Shown: piece after piece, positions 52,226 to 59,811 of the stretch
How the letters are laid out: every line of letters starts with the position of its first letter
Position numbering within the stretch: the first letter of the stretch is position 1
Assembly: GCF_004349245.1 (NCBI RefSeq)
Contig: NZ_SMLC01000029.1
Coordinates: 1 to 59,811 of the forward strand
Direction: 5' to 3'
From: Actinomadura sp. 6K520
GTDB lineage: Bacteria > Actinomycetota > Actinomycetes > Streptosporangiales > Streptosporangiaceae
DNA length: 59,811 bases
Program-made: the position numbers and the translations under genes
Notes under the pieces: generated by a model
Told to the model about the DNA's origin: nothing
Seen by the model: the letters and a program-made list of their open reading frames with translations, nothing else
The model's database searches: none

Positions 52226-53323
52226 TTGAGCCGCACCGTGGACCGCTGCGACCCCGGATACCGGGCCTGGATCGCCGAGGCCGTCCGCCTGGTCGACGCC
52301 GACGCCAACCGCAGCGCCGACACGCACCTGCACGTGTTCCCACTGCCGCCGGAGTGGGGCATCGACCTGTACCTGAAGGACGAATCCGTCCACCCCACCG
52401 GTTCCCTCAAACACCGGCTCGCCCGCTCCCTGTTCCTCTACGGGCTGGCGAACGGCTGGATCCGCGCGGACACGACGATCATCGAGGCGTCCAGCGGGTC
52501 GACGGCGGTGTCGGAGGCGTTCTTCGCGCGGCTGCTCGGGCTGCCGTTCGTCGCGGTGATGCCGGCGTCGACCAGCCCCGAGAAGATCCAGCTCATCGAG
52601 TTCCACGGCGGCCGGTGCCATCTGGTGGACGACCCCTCCTCGATCTACGACGAGTCGCGGCGGCTCGCGGCCGAGTGCGGCGGCCACTTCATGGACCAGT
52701 TCACCTACGCCGAGCGCGCCACCGACTGGCGCGGCAACAACAACATCGCCGAGTCGATCTTCGAGCAGTTGCGGCTGGAGCGGTTCCCCGAGCCGTCCTG
52801 GGTGGTGGTGGGCGCGGGCACCGGCGGGACGTCCGCGACGATCGGCCGGTACGCGCGGTACCGGCGGTTCCAGACGCGGCTCGCGGTCGTCGACCCGGAC
52901 GGGTCGGCGTTCTTCGGGTCGTTCGCCCACGGCGACCCGGAGCGGACCGCGGCGGGCTCGCGGATCGAGGGCATCGGCCGGCCCCGCGTCGAGCCGTCCT
53001 TCCTGCCGTCGGTCATCGACCGGATGGTCCGGGTGCCGGACGCGGCGTCCATCGCGGCGATGCGCTGGACGAGCGCGGTCAGCGGCCGGGAGGTCGGCGG
53101 CTCGACCGGCACCAACATGTGGGGCGCGGCCGAGCTGATCGCGGAGATGCGGGCGCGCGGGGAACGCGGCAGCGTCGTCACGCTGATCTGCGACGGCGCC
53201 GAACGCTACACCGGCACCTACGGTTCGGACGCGTGGCTGGCCGCGCAGGGCCTGGACATCGAGCCCTACCTCGCCGCGCTCGACGGGTTCCTGAAGACCG
53301 GGGAGCTGGCCGCTATCCCGTGA
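52226..53323 (+). CDS. cds1: PLP-dependent cysteine desulfhydrase (Cds1-like)
   Basis: The 365-aa enzyme starts at TTG 52226 (GAGGAG nine bases upstream). It has the PLP Lys62 in [11 protein letters not shown], the [12 protein letters not shown] substrate loop and the GAGTGGT phosphate loop. It matches mycobacterial Cds1 (Rv3684), which converts cysteine to pyruvate, ammonia and sulfide. Its 3' end overlaps the convergent protease gene by 11 bp. Confidence 0.85.
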   Translation: MSRTVDRCDPGYRAWIAEAVRLVDADANRSADTHLHVFPLPPEWGIDLYLKDESVHPTGSLKHRLARSLFLYGLANGWIRADTTIIEASSGSTAVSEAFFARLLGLPFVAVMPASTSPEKIQLIEFHGGRCHLVDDPSSIYDESRRLAAECGGHFMDQFTYAERATDWRGNNNIAESIFEQLRLERFPEPSWVVVGAGTGGTSATIGRYARYRRFQTRLAVVDPDGSAFFGSFAHGDPERTAAGSRIEGIGRPRVEPSFLPSVIDRMVRVPDAASIAAMRWTSAVSGREVGGSTGTNMWGAAELIAEMRARGERGSVVTLICDGAERYTGTYGSDAWLAAQGLDIEPYLAALDGFLKTGELAAIP

Positions 53324-54611
53324 AGCGGACGGGGTTGACCAGATCGGCGTAGATGAGCAGCCCGCCCATCACGATCAGGACGACCGCCATCACATACGTC
53401 ACCGGCAGGGCCTTCGCGACGTCCACGTACCCGGGGTCGGGCCTCCGGAAGATCTTCGCGAAGCCCTTCTTGACCGCCTCCAGCAGGGCGCCGGCGATGT
53501 GCCCGCCGTCCAGCGGCAGCAGCGGGACGAGGTTGAACAGGCCGACCGCGAGGTTCAGCGACCCGAGCAGCATCACGAAGTAGGCGATCTTCTCGGACCC
53601 GTCGAGGGCCTCGGAGGCGGCCACGTCCCCGCCGATCCGGCTGACGCCGACGACGCCGATCGGGCCGTTGGGGTCGCGTTCCTCGCCGCCGAACGCCGCG
53701 TGCCAGATGCCGACCATCTTCTCCGGCATCCGCACAAGCGCGCCCGCGGTCCGGACGGTCAGGTCGCCCATCGTGCTCGCCACGGCGCCCGGCCCCTCCC
53801 GCTCGACCGCGCTGGTCGGGGTGATGCCGAGGAACCCGACCTCGACGATCTTGTCCGGGTCCTCCAGGTGGTACATCTGGTTGCGGGCGATCGGGACGTC
53901 CAGCCGCATGTCCCGCCCGTCGCGCTCGACGGTCATCGGCACCGTGCGCCCGCCCGCGTCGCGGATCTCCTCCTGCAGCTCCCGGTAGTCGTCGATCGGC
54001 TTCCCGTTGAAGTCGACGATCCGGTCCCCGGGCCGCAGGCCCACCTGCATCGCCGGGGTCTGCGCCGCGTCCGCCGGGCACTCGCTGACCTCCGACTGGC
54101 TCGCCGGGACCATGCACTCGGCGACCTCCCGGATCACCGGCTGCGGCTGGTTCGTGCCGATGCCCATCAGCAGGATCGCGAAGAACACCACCGCGAGGAG
54201 CAGGTTCATGGCGGGCCCGCCGAACATGATCAGCAGCTTCTGCCACCACTTTTTGGCGTAGAAGACGCGGTTCTCGTCGCCCGGCCTGACCTCCTCCAGC
54301 GCCGCACCGCGCGCCGACTCGATCAGGCCCTGGAACGGCCCGGTGCTGACCTGCCGGATCTGGCCCGGGGCGTCGCCCTTGCGCGGCGGCAGCATCCCGA
54401 TCATCCGGATGTAGCCGCCGAGCGGGATCCACTTGATCCCGTACTCGGTCTCCCCCCGGCGCCACGACCACATCGTCGGTCCGAACCCGACCATGAACTG
54501 GGTGGTCCGCACCTTGAACAGCTTGGCGAACGAGAAGTGCCCCAGTTCGTGCAGCGCGATGGACACCAGGAGGCCGAAGAAGAGAATCAACGCCCCAACC
54601 AGGTAGGCCAT
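53313..54611 (-). CDS. rip1: Site-2 intramembrane metalloprotease (Rip1/RseP)
   Basis: The 432-aa membrane protein has HELGH at 21-25 (zinc site), a PDZ domain in the middle ([15 protein letters not shown]), and [12 protein letters not shown] with the third zinc-site Asp. This matches Rip1, which cuts anti-sigma factors such as RslA/RsdA inside the membrane. It is usually next to dxr and ispG in actinomycetes, and neither is in this window. It is divergent from the gcv operon. Confidence 0.92.
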   Translation of the reverse strand: MAYLVGALILFFGLLVSIALHELGHFSFAKLFKVRTTQFMVGFGPTMWSWRRGETEYGIKWIPLGGYIRMIGMLPPRKGDAPGQIRQVSTGPFQGLIESARGAALEEVRPGDENRVFYAKKWWQKLLIMFGGPAMNLLLAVVFFAILLMGIGTNQPQPVIREVAECMVPASQSEVSECPADAAQTPAMQVGLRPGDRIVDFNGKPIDDYRELQEEIRDAGGRTVPMTVERDGRDMRLDVPIARNQMYHLEDPDKIVEVGFLGITPTSAVEREGPGAVASTMGDLTVRTAGALVRMPEKMVGIWHAAFGGEERDPNGPIGVVGVSRIGGDVAASEALDGSEKIAYFVMLLGSLNLAVGLFNLVPLLPLDGGHIAGALLEAVKKGFAKIFRRPDPGYVDVAKALPVTYVMAVVLIVMGGLLIYADLVNPVRFTG

Positions 54612-54831
54612 GCGTCTTGCCCCTCCGGTCGTGCACCCCGCTCACCGGGGGGTGGATCCAGCAACTCACCAAGAGTACGGCAACGGCGTTCCTGTGGTTG
54701 AACCATCGCGCGACCGCCTGCGGCGGGGTGCGGCCGGCGTGTCCGCGGCGACAGCGTTGTGTGGACCGTGTGCGGCCCCCGGCGGCGGGTTTCAAGGCGG
54801 CCGGGAGTGCAATAATCATCCGCACCGCCGA

Positions 54832-55026
54832 TGATCCCGTGCGGGAGAGGCCCCCGCAGCCGGCGGGGGGCGCCGAAGGAGCAAGATCCTCCCCGGAAAC
54901 TCTCAGGCCCACGGACCGCACGGACCAGGCGACCTCTGGAAAGCGGGGACCCCGGTCCCCCGCCGAAGGTGAAAGCCCGCCCCGGCGGCGGGTGAAGCTC
55001 TCAGGCGCCGATGACAGAGGGGGAGG
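54832..55026 (+). promoter_or_regulatory. Tandem glycine riboswitch
   Basis: Two consecutive glycine-aptamer copies: the first has CGGGAGAG, GCCGAAGGAGCAA and GGAAACTCTCAGGCCC (54839-54910); the second has CTCTGGAAAG, CGCCGAAGGTGAAAGCC and GAAGCTCTCAGG (54933-55004), followed by a GACAGAGGGGGA closing element. The pair precedes gcvT by ~70 bp. In this class glycine binding promotes expression of the cleavage system. Confidence 0.95.
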
Positions 55027-55093
55027 CACCGAGACGACCGGTGCGCGGATGGGACGATGGTCCGTGTGCGCCCGTGACGAAGGAGCCGAACCC

Positions 55094-56188
55094 ATGCCCG
55101 CCGATCCGACCGCCAAGAAGACGCCGCTGTACGACGTCCACCAGGAACTGGGGGCGAACCTCGTCGACTTCGCCGGTTATCTGATGCCGCTGCGCTACGC
55201 GAGCGAAACGGCCGAGCACCAGGCCGTCCGCACCGGCGCCGGGCTCTTCGACCTGTCCCACATGGGAGAGATCTTCGTCTCCGGGCCGGGGGCGGGCGCC
55301 GCGCTCGACTACGCGCTGGTCGGCAACCTCGCGCCGATGGCGGTCGGCAAGGCCCGCTACACGATGCTCTGCGCGCAGGACGGCGGCGTCCTGGACGACG
55401 TGATCGTCTACCGGCTGGCCGACGCCACCTGGATGGTCGTCGCGAACGCCGCCAACACCGACGTCGTCCGCGAGGCGCTGGTGGAGCGGGCCGCGGCCTT
55501 CGAGGCGGCCGTGGAGGACCGCACGGGGTCGTACGCGCTGGTCGCCCTTCAGGGGCCGCGTTCGGAGGAGATCCTCGGAGGGTTCACCGACGCCCCGTTG
55601 GCCGACCTCAAGTACTACGCGGTCCTCGCCGGGCGGGTCGCGGGCGTCGACGCCCTCCTCGCCCGCACCGGGTACACCGGCGAGGACGGCTTCGAGGTGT
55701 TCGTGGACGCGTCCGACGCCGTCCCGCTGTGGAAGGCGCTCGCCGGGGTGGACGGTGTCGTCCCCGCCGGGCTGTCGGCGCGCGACACGCTGCGCCTCGA
55801 AGCGGGCATGCCGCTGTACGGCAACGAGTTGTCCGCGGAGATCACGCCGTTCGAGGCGGGCCTCGGCCGGGTCGTCAAGCTGGACAAGCCCGGCGACTTC
55901 GTCGGGCGGACCGCCCTGGCGGCGCAGGCGCAGACGCCGCAGGGCCGTAGGCTCGTGGGACTCGTCGCCCGCGGGCGTCGCGCGCCGCGAAAGGGGTACC
56001 AGGTCGTCACGTCCGGCGGCTCGCCGTGCGGTGTCGTGACGAGCGGGGCTCCGTCGCCCACACTGGGCACGCCGATCGCCATGGCGTACCTCGACAGCGG
56101 CGTCGAGGAGACGGGCCTGGCCGTGGACGTCCGCGGCCGGCAGGAGCCGGTCGACGTGGTTCCGCTGCCGTTCTACAAGCGTTCCTAA
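55094..56188 (+). CDS. gcvT: Glycine cleavage system T protein
   Basis: The ATG at 55094 follows AAGGAG by eight bases and lies downstream of the riboswitch. The frame is open further upstream, through the riboswitch, but is not translated there. The 364-aa aminomethyltransferase has the tetrahydrofolate-binding fold ([45 protein letters not shown]) and a conserved C-terminal lobe. It transfers the methylene group from the H-protein arm to THF, releasing ammonia. gcvH and glyA follow; gcvP is not in the window. Confidence 0.95.
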   Translation: MPADPTAKKTPLYDVHQELGANLVDFAGYLMPLRYASETAEHQAVRTGAGLFDLSHMGEIFVSGPGAGAALDYALVGNLAPMAVGKARYTMLCAQDGGVLDDVIVYRLADATWMVVANAANTDVVREALVERAAAFEAAVEDRTGSYALVALQGPRSEEILGGFTDAPLADLKYYAVLAGRVAGVDALLARTGYTGEDGFEVFVDASDAVPLWKALAGVDGVVPAGLSARDTLRLEAGMPLYGNELSAEITPFEAGLGRVVKLDKPGDFVGRTALAAQAQTPQGRRLVGLVARGRRAPRKGYQVVTSGGSPCGVVTSGAPSPTLGTPIAMAYLDSGVEETGLAVDVRGRQEPVDVVPLPFYKRS

Positions 56189-56246
56189 GACAGGTTGGTC
56201 CCGGGGGTGTGGGGGTCACCCCCGCAATGACAGGAGAGATGTGATC

Positions 56247-56636
56247 GTGAGCGTTCCCGAGCAGCTCCGCTACAGCGAAGAGCACGAGTGGGTGTCCGGC
56301 CTCGGCGGGGAGGACGGCATCGTCACCATCGGCATCACCGCGCACGCCGCCGACGCGCTCGGCGAGATCGTCTACCTCGAGCTGCAGCCGTCCGAGGGCG
56401 ACTCCGTCGAGGCGGGCGAGCCCTGCGGCGAGATCGAGTCGACGAAGTCGGTCAGCGACATCTACTCCCCGGTGAGCGGCGAGATCACCGCGATCAACAC
56501 GGCGGTCGTGGACGAGCCCAAGGTCATCAACGACGACCCGTACGGCGAGGGCTGGATCTTCAAGGTCCGCATCTCCGAGGAGCCGGGCGACCTGCTCGAC
56601 TCCGCCGCCTACGGCAAGCTGATCGAGGAAGGCTGA
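56247..56636 (+). CDS. gcvH: Glycine cleavage system H protein
   Basis: The 129-aa protein has a lipoyl domain with the lipoylated Lys in [21 protein letters not shown] 56247 lies 10 bases after GGAG and GTG 56241 four bases after; the family's usual N-terminus favours 56247. It shuttles the aminomethyl group between P and T proteins. Its TGA is two bases before the glyA start. Confidence 0.95.
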   Translation: MSVPEQLRYSEEHEWVSGLGGEDGIVTIGITAHAADALGEIVYLELQPSEGDSVEAGEPCGEIESTKSVSDIYSPVSGEITAINTAVVDEPKVINDDPYGEGWIFKVRISEEPGDLLDSAAYGKLIEEG

Positions 56637-56638
56637 AC

Positions 56639-57895
56639 GTGACCCTGAACGACCCGCTCGCCGCGGCCGACCCGGAGGTCGCCGCGGCCGTCGCCGCGGA
56701 GCTGCGGCGGCAGCAGTCCACCCTCGAGATGATCGCCTCGGAGAACTTCGCGCCGGTCTCCGTGCTGGAGGCGCAGGGCTCGGTGCTGACCAACAAGTAC
56801 GCCGAGGGCTACCCGGGGCGGCGCTACTACGGCGGCTGCGAGCACGTCGACGTCACCGAGCAGCTCGCCATCGACCGCGCGAAGTCGCTGTTCGGCGCCG
56901 AGCACGCGAACGTCCAGCCGCACAGCGGCGCGCAGGCCAACACGGCCGTCTACTTCGCGCTGCTCCAGCCCGGCGACACGATCCTCGGCCTCGACCTCGC
57001 GCACGGCGGGCACCTCACGCACGGGATGCGGCTGAACTACTCCGGCAAGATGCTGAACGTGGTCCCTTACCACGTCCGCGCGGAGGACGGCCTGGTCGAC
57101 ATGGACGAGGTCGCGGCGCTCGCCGCCGAGCACCGGCCCAGGATGATCGTGGCGGGCTGGTCGGCGTACCCGCGGCAGCTCGACTTCCCGGCGTTCCGCG
57201 AGATCGCCGACTCGGCCGGGGCGGTGCTCATGGTCGACATGGCGCACTTCGCCGGGCTGGTCGCCGCCGGCCTGCACCCGTCGCCCGTCCCGTACGCCGA
57301 CATCGTCACGACCACCACGCACAAGACGCTCGGCGGCCCGCGCGGCGGGCTCATCCTCGCCCGCGAGCAGTACGGCAAGAAGATCAACTCCGCGGTGTTC
57401 CCCGGCATGCAGGGCGGCCCGCTGGAGCACGTGATCGCCGCCAAGGCGGTCGCCCTGAAGATCGCCGCGTCGGACGAGTTCCGCGCCCGCCAGGCCCGCA
57501 CCGTCGAGGGGGCGAAGCTCCTCGCCGACCGCCTCCTCGCCGAGGACACCGCCAAGGCGGGGGTGAAGGTCCTGACCGGCGGGACGGACGTCCACCTCGT
57601 CCTGGTCGACCTCGTGGACTCCGACCTCACCGGCCGCGACGCGGAGGACCGCCTCCACGACATCGGCATCACCGTCAACCGCAACGCCGTGCCGAACGAC
57701 CCGCGTCCGCCGATGGTCACCTCCGGCCTGCGGATCGGCACGCCCGCGCTCGCCACCCGCGGTTTCACCGCCGACGACTTCGCCGAGGTCGCCGACGTCA
57801 TCGCACTGGCGCTGCAGCCGTCCTTCGACCGCGACGCCCTGGCGGCCCGCGTGCGGGCACTGGCCGACAGGCATCCGCTGTACCCGGACCTGTGA
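56639..57895 (+). CDS. glyA: Serine hydroxymethyltransferase
   Basis: A GTG start at 56639 follows GAGGAAGG. The 418-aa PLP enzyme has Lys229 in [14 protein letters not shown], the AHGGHLTHG loop and a C-terminal THF-binding region. It interconverts serine and glycine with one-carbon transfer to THF, linking the cleavage system to SdaA. It is the third gene under the riboswitch. Confidence 0.97.
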   Translation: MTLNDPLAAADPEVAAAVAAELRRQQSTLEMIASENFAPVSVLEAQGSVLTNKYAEGYPGRRYYGGCEHVDVTEQLAIDRAKSLFGAEHANVQPHSGAQANTAVYFALLQPGDTILGLDLAHGGHLTHGMRLNYSGKMLNVVPYHVRAEDGLVDMDEVAALAAEHRPRMIVAGWSAYPRQLDFPAFREIADSAGAVLMVDMAHFAGLVAAGLHPSPVPYADIVTTTTHKTLGGPRGGLILAREQYGKKINSAVFPGMQGGPLEHVIAAKAVALKIAASDEFRARQARTVEGAKLLADRLLAEDTAKAGVKVLTGGTDVHLVLVDLVDSDLTGRDAEDRLHDIGITVNRNAVPNDPRPPMVTSGLRIGTPALATRGFTADDFAEVADVIALALQPSFDRDALAARVRALADRHPLYPDL

Positions 57896-57900
57896 CGTCC

Positions 57901-57932
57901 GCGCGCCCCCTTCCCGGCGGAAGGGGGCGCGC
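57901..57932 (+). terminator. Perfect 14-bp hairpin between glyA and sdaA
   Basis: GCGCGCCCCCTTCC and GGAAGGGGGCGCGC pair around a CGGC loop, five bases after the glyA stop and 20 bp before sdaA. It lacks a U-tract, so it may attenuate sdaA expression from the gcv operon rather than stop it fully. Confidence 0.65.
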
Positions 57933-57952
57933 CGCTACAAGGGAGTAGCGCC

Positions 57953-59326
57953 ATGGCCATCAGCGTTTTCGACCTCTTCAAGATCGGGATCGGCCCGTCC
58001 TCCTCCCACACCGGCGGCCCGATGGCCGCCGCGCACCGCTTCGCCCAGGGCCTGCACCGGGACGGGCTGCTGGCGGAGACCGCGTCGGTGCGGGTCACCC
58101 TCTACGGCTCCCTGGGCCTCACCGGGAAGGGCCACGGCAGCGACAAGGCCGTCATCCTCGGCCTCGAAGGCGACAGGCCCGAACTGGTCGACGTGGACCA
58201 GGTGGACGACCGCCTCGGCAAGATCCGCGAGAGCGGGACCCTGCGCCTCTTCGACGATCACGAGATCCCCTTCGTGGTCAACGAGCACCTGGTCTTCGAG
58301 CGCAAGGAGTCCCTCCCCGGCCACCCCAACGGCATGCGCTTCACCGCGCTGGACGCCGGCGGCGGCGAACTCCGCGCGCGGGTGTACTACTCGGTCGGCG
58401 GCGGCTTCGTCGTGGACGAGACCGCCACGGGCGCCGACCGCATCAAGTCCGACGACACCGTCCTGCCGCACCCCTTCGACACGGGCGCCGGGCTCCTCGA
58501 ACGCTGCCGCGAGACGGGCCTGTCCGTCTCCGCGCTCATGCTGGAGAACGAGCAGGCGTTCGGCCGCACGTCCCAGGAGATCCACGCGGCCCTCCTGGAC
58601 CTTTGGCAGGTCATGCGGGCGTGCGTCACCCGGGGCTGCACCCGCGAGGGCCTCCTTCCCGGCGGCCTGAAGGTGCGGCGCCGGGCACCCCTGCTGCACC
58701 GCCAGCTCTCCGCCGAGAACGCCACCGACCCGCTCCACGCGATGGACTGGGTCACCCTCTTCGCCCTGGCCGTCAACGAGGAGAACGCCGCGGGCGGCCG
58801 CATCGTCACCGCCCCCACCAACGGCGCCGCCGGCATCATCCCGGCCGTCCTGCACTACTACGACCGCTTCGTCCCGGGGTGCGACGACGACGGCGTCGTC
58901 CGGTTCCTGCTGACCGCGGGCGCGATCGGCGTCCTGTTCAAGCAGAACGCCTCGATCTCCGGCGCCGAGGTCGGCTGCCAGGGCGAGGTCGGCTCCGCCT
59001 GCTCCATGGCCGCCGCCGGCCTCACCGAGGTCCTGGGCGGCTCCCCGGAGCAGGTCGAGAACGCCGCCGAGATCGGCATCGAGCACAACCTCGGCCTCAC
59101 CTGCGACCCGGTCGGCGGCCTCGTCCAGGTCCCCTGCATCGAACGCAACGCCGTCGGCGCCATCAAGGCGATCAGCGCGGCCCGCATCGCGCTGCGCGGC
59201 GACGGCCGCCACTTCGTCTCCCTCGACAAGGCCGTCAAGACCATGCGCGACACCGGCCGCGACATGCTCGACAAGTACAAGGAGACCTCCCGGGGCGGGC
59301 TCGCCGTCAACGTCATCGAATGCTGA
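57953..59326 (+). CDS. sdaA: L-serine ammonia-lyase, [4Fe-4S] type
   Basis: The 457-aa enzyme has the [12 protein letters not shown]-terminal motif, [15 protein letters not shown] and Cys342, Cys384 and Cys395 as expected cluster ligands. It ends in Cys457, the last residue, matching the tail-in-mouth Cys known from bacterial serine dehydratases. It converts serine to pyruvate and ammonia, completing glycine-to-pyruvate flow. Its start follows AAGGGAG by seven bases, and a hairpin separates it from glyA. Confidence 0.95.
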   Translation: MAISVFDLFKIGIGPSSSHTGGPMAAAHRFAQGLHRDGLLAETASVRVTLYGSLGLTGKGHGSDKAVILGLEGDRPELVDVDQVDDRLGKIRESGTLRLFDDHEIPFVVNEHLVFERKESLPGHPNGMRFTALDAGGGELRARVYYSVGGGFVVDETATGADRIKSDDTVLPHPFDTGAGLLERCRETGLSVSALMLENEQAFGRTSQEIHAALLDLWQVMRACVTRGCTREGLLPGGLKVRRRAPLLHRQLSAENATDPLHAMDWVTLFALAVNEENAAGGRIVTAPTNGAAGIIPAVLHYYDRFVPGCDDDGVVRFLLTAGAIGVLFKQNASISGAEVGCQGEVGSACSMAAAGLTEVLGGSPEQVENAAEIGIEHNLGLTCDPVGGLVQVPCIERNAVGAIKAISAARIALRGDGRHFVSLDKAVKTMRDTGRDMLDKYKETSRGGLAVNVIEC

Positions 59327-59367
59327 CGAAGAACGCTGACGGAGAACGCTGACGGTGCGCCCGCCGG

Positions 59368-59811
59368 CTACCGGAGCGGAATGTCGACCCCGTGCTCGTC
59401 CGCGGGGCGGGGGCCGTGGATGCGCCGGTCGGCCTCGCCGATCGGCACGTCGTTGATGCTCGCCTCGCGGCGCCGCATCAGCCCGCGCTCGTCGAACTCC
59501 CACAGCTCGTTGCCGTAGCTGCGCCACCACTGTCCGCCGCGGTCGTGCCACTCGTACTGGAACCGGACGGCGATCCGGTTCTCCCGGAACCCCCACAGGC
59601 TCTTCCGCAGGGCATAGTCGAGCTCGCGCTCCCACTTCGCCGTCAGGAAGGCGATGATCTCTTCACGCCCGGTGACGAACACGTCCCGGTTCCGCCAGGC
59701 GGAGTCGCGCGTGTAGGCGAGCGCCACCCGCCGCGGGTCGCGGGTGTTCCATGCGTCCTCGGCCGCCTGCACCTTCTGCAGGGCGGTCTCCAGGGTGAAG
59801 GGCGGGAAGGG
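59368..59811 (-). CDS. DUF1348 SnoaL/NTF2-fold protein, 5' end beyond the window
   Basis: The frame is open to the last base. The visible N-terminal part reads [19 protein letters not shown], matching the DUF1348 start, so the gene begins just past the window; the GTG near 59772 is internal. The ~148 visible residues hold the [16 protein letters not shown] and [14 protein letters not shown] segments of the family. These NTF2-fold proteins have no confirmed function. Confidence 0.85.
   Translation of the reverse strand, partial: PFPPFTLETALQKVQAAEDAWNTRDPRRVALAYTRDSAWRNRDVFVTGREEIIAFLTAKWERELDYALRKSLWGFRENRIAVRFQYEWHDRGGQWWRSYGNELWEFDERGLMRRREASINDVPIGEADRRIHGPRPADEHGVDIPLR

Noticed and set aside
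54617..55093. In-frame upstream extension of gcvT
   Set aside because: It runs through the glycine riboswitch and has no family similarity; the ATG at 55094 has a proper ribosome site.

Overview
The window is high-GC actinomycete DNA. Codon third positions are strongly G/C, GTG and TTG starts are frequent, and the gene families are typical of filamentous Actinobacteria: XRE/DUF5753 with DUF397 pairs, a complete mce operon with YrbE permeases, Mas proteins and an Mkl/MceG-type ATPase, RsbRD_N-PucR regulators, F420-type FDOR enzymes and an actinobacterial LigB. An Actinomadura/Thermomonosporaceae-like host fits best, but this is inference. I see no rRNA, tRNA, CRISPR array or complete insertion sequence.

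Layout. 1-6.3 kb: a truncated TetR gene, an unknown gene, a second TetR, a Thr/Pro-repeat surface protein and two tandem PucR-type regulators. 6.3-10.3 kb: an accessory patch with an Rpn-like PD-(D/E)XK nuclease followed by a free-standing copy of its C-terminal module, a DUF397/XRE pair, and a translationally coupled small protein plus ATP-binding (anti-sigma-like) protein. 10.3-21.1 kb: six minus-strand genes with overlaps or short gaps and one good promoter. They encode a trypsin-fold protease, an intact polyprenyl diphosphate synthase, a Tat-exported protein, a geranylgeranyl-reductase-type flavoprotein fused to a catalytically degenerate polyprenyl synthase, a 1477-aa secreted fibronectin-III protein and a small membrane protein. 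This is the best candidate for an undescribed system. 21.2-26.9 kb: secreted proteins, including two distant paralogs and a lipoprotein sharing a module with the protease; several of these genes end in perfect GC-rich hairpins.

26.9-39.2 kb: a mce lipid-import operon read leftward (ATPase, YrbEA, YrbEB, MceA-F, then four Mce-associated proteins in an A-B-A'-B' order). A third PucR paralog is divergent from it. 41-47.4 kb: lipid/ketone-type redox genes (F420-type FDOR, Baeyer-Villiger-type monooxygenase, ferritin-like di-iron protein, SDR, AurF-like N-oxygenase) with two TetR genes that have clear operator-like palindromes. 47.4-48.5 kb: a DUF6247/RelE-like toxin-antitoxin pair lies between the AurF-like gene and a decayed copy of its 3' end.

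48.5-59.8 kb is mostly housekeeping: a membrane protein, LigB DNA ligase, a membrane protein, a Cds1-like cysteine desulfhydrase, a Rip1/RseP site-2 protease, a tandem glycine riboswitch ahead of gcvT-gcvH-glyA, sdaA, and a DUF1348 gene cut by the window end. The last block handles glycine and serine: the riboswitch senses glycine, GcvT and GcvH belong to the cleavage system, GlyA interconverts glycine and serine, and SdaA deaminates serine to pyruvate.
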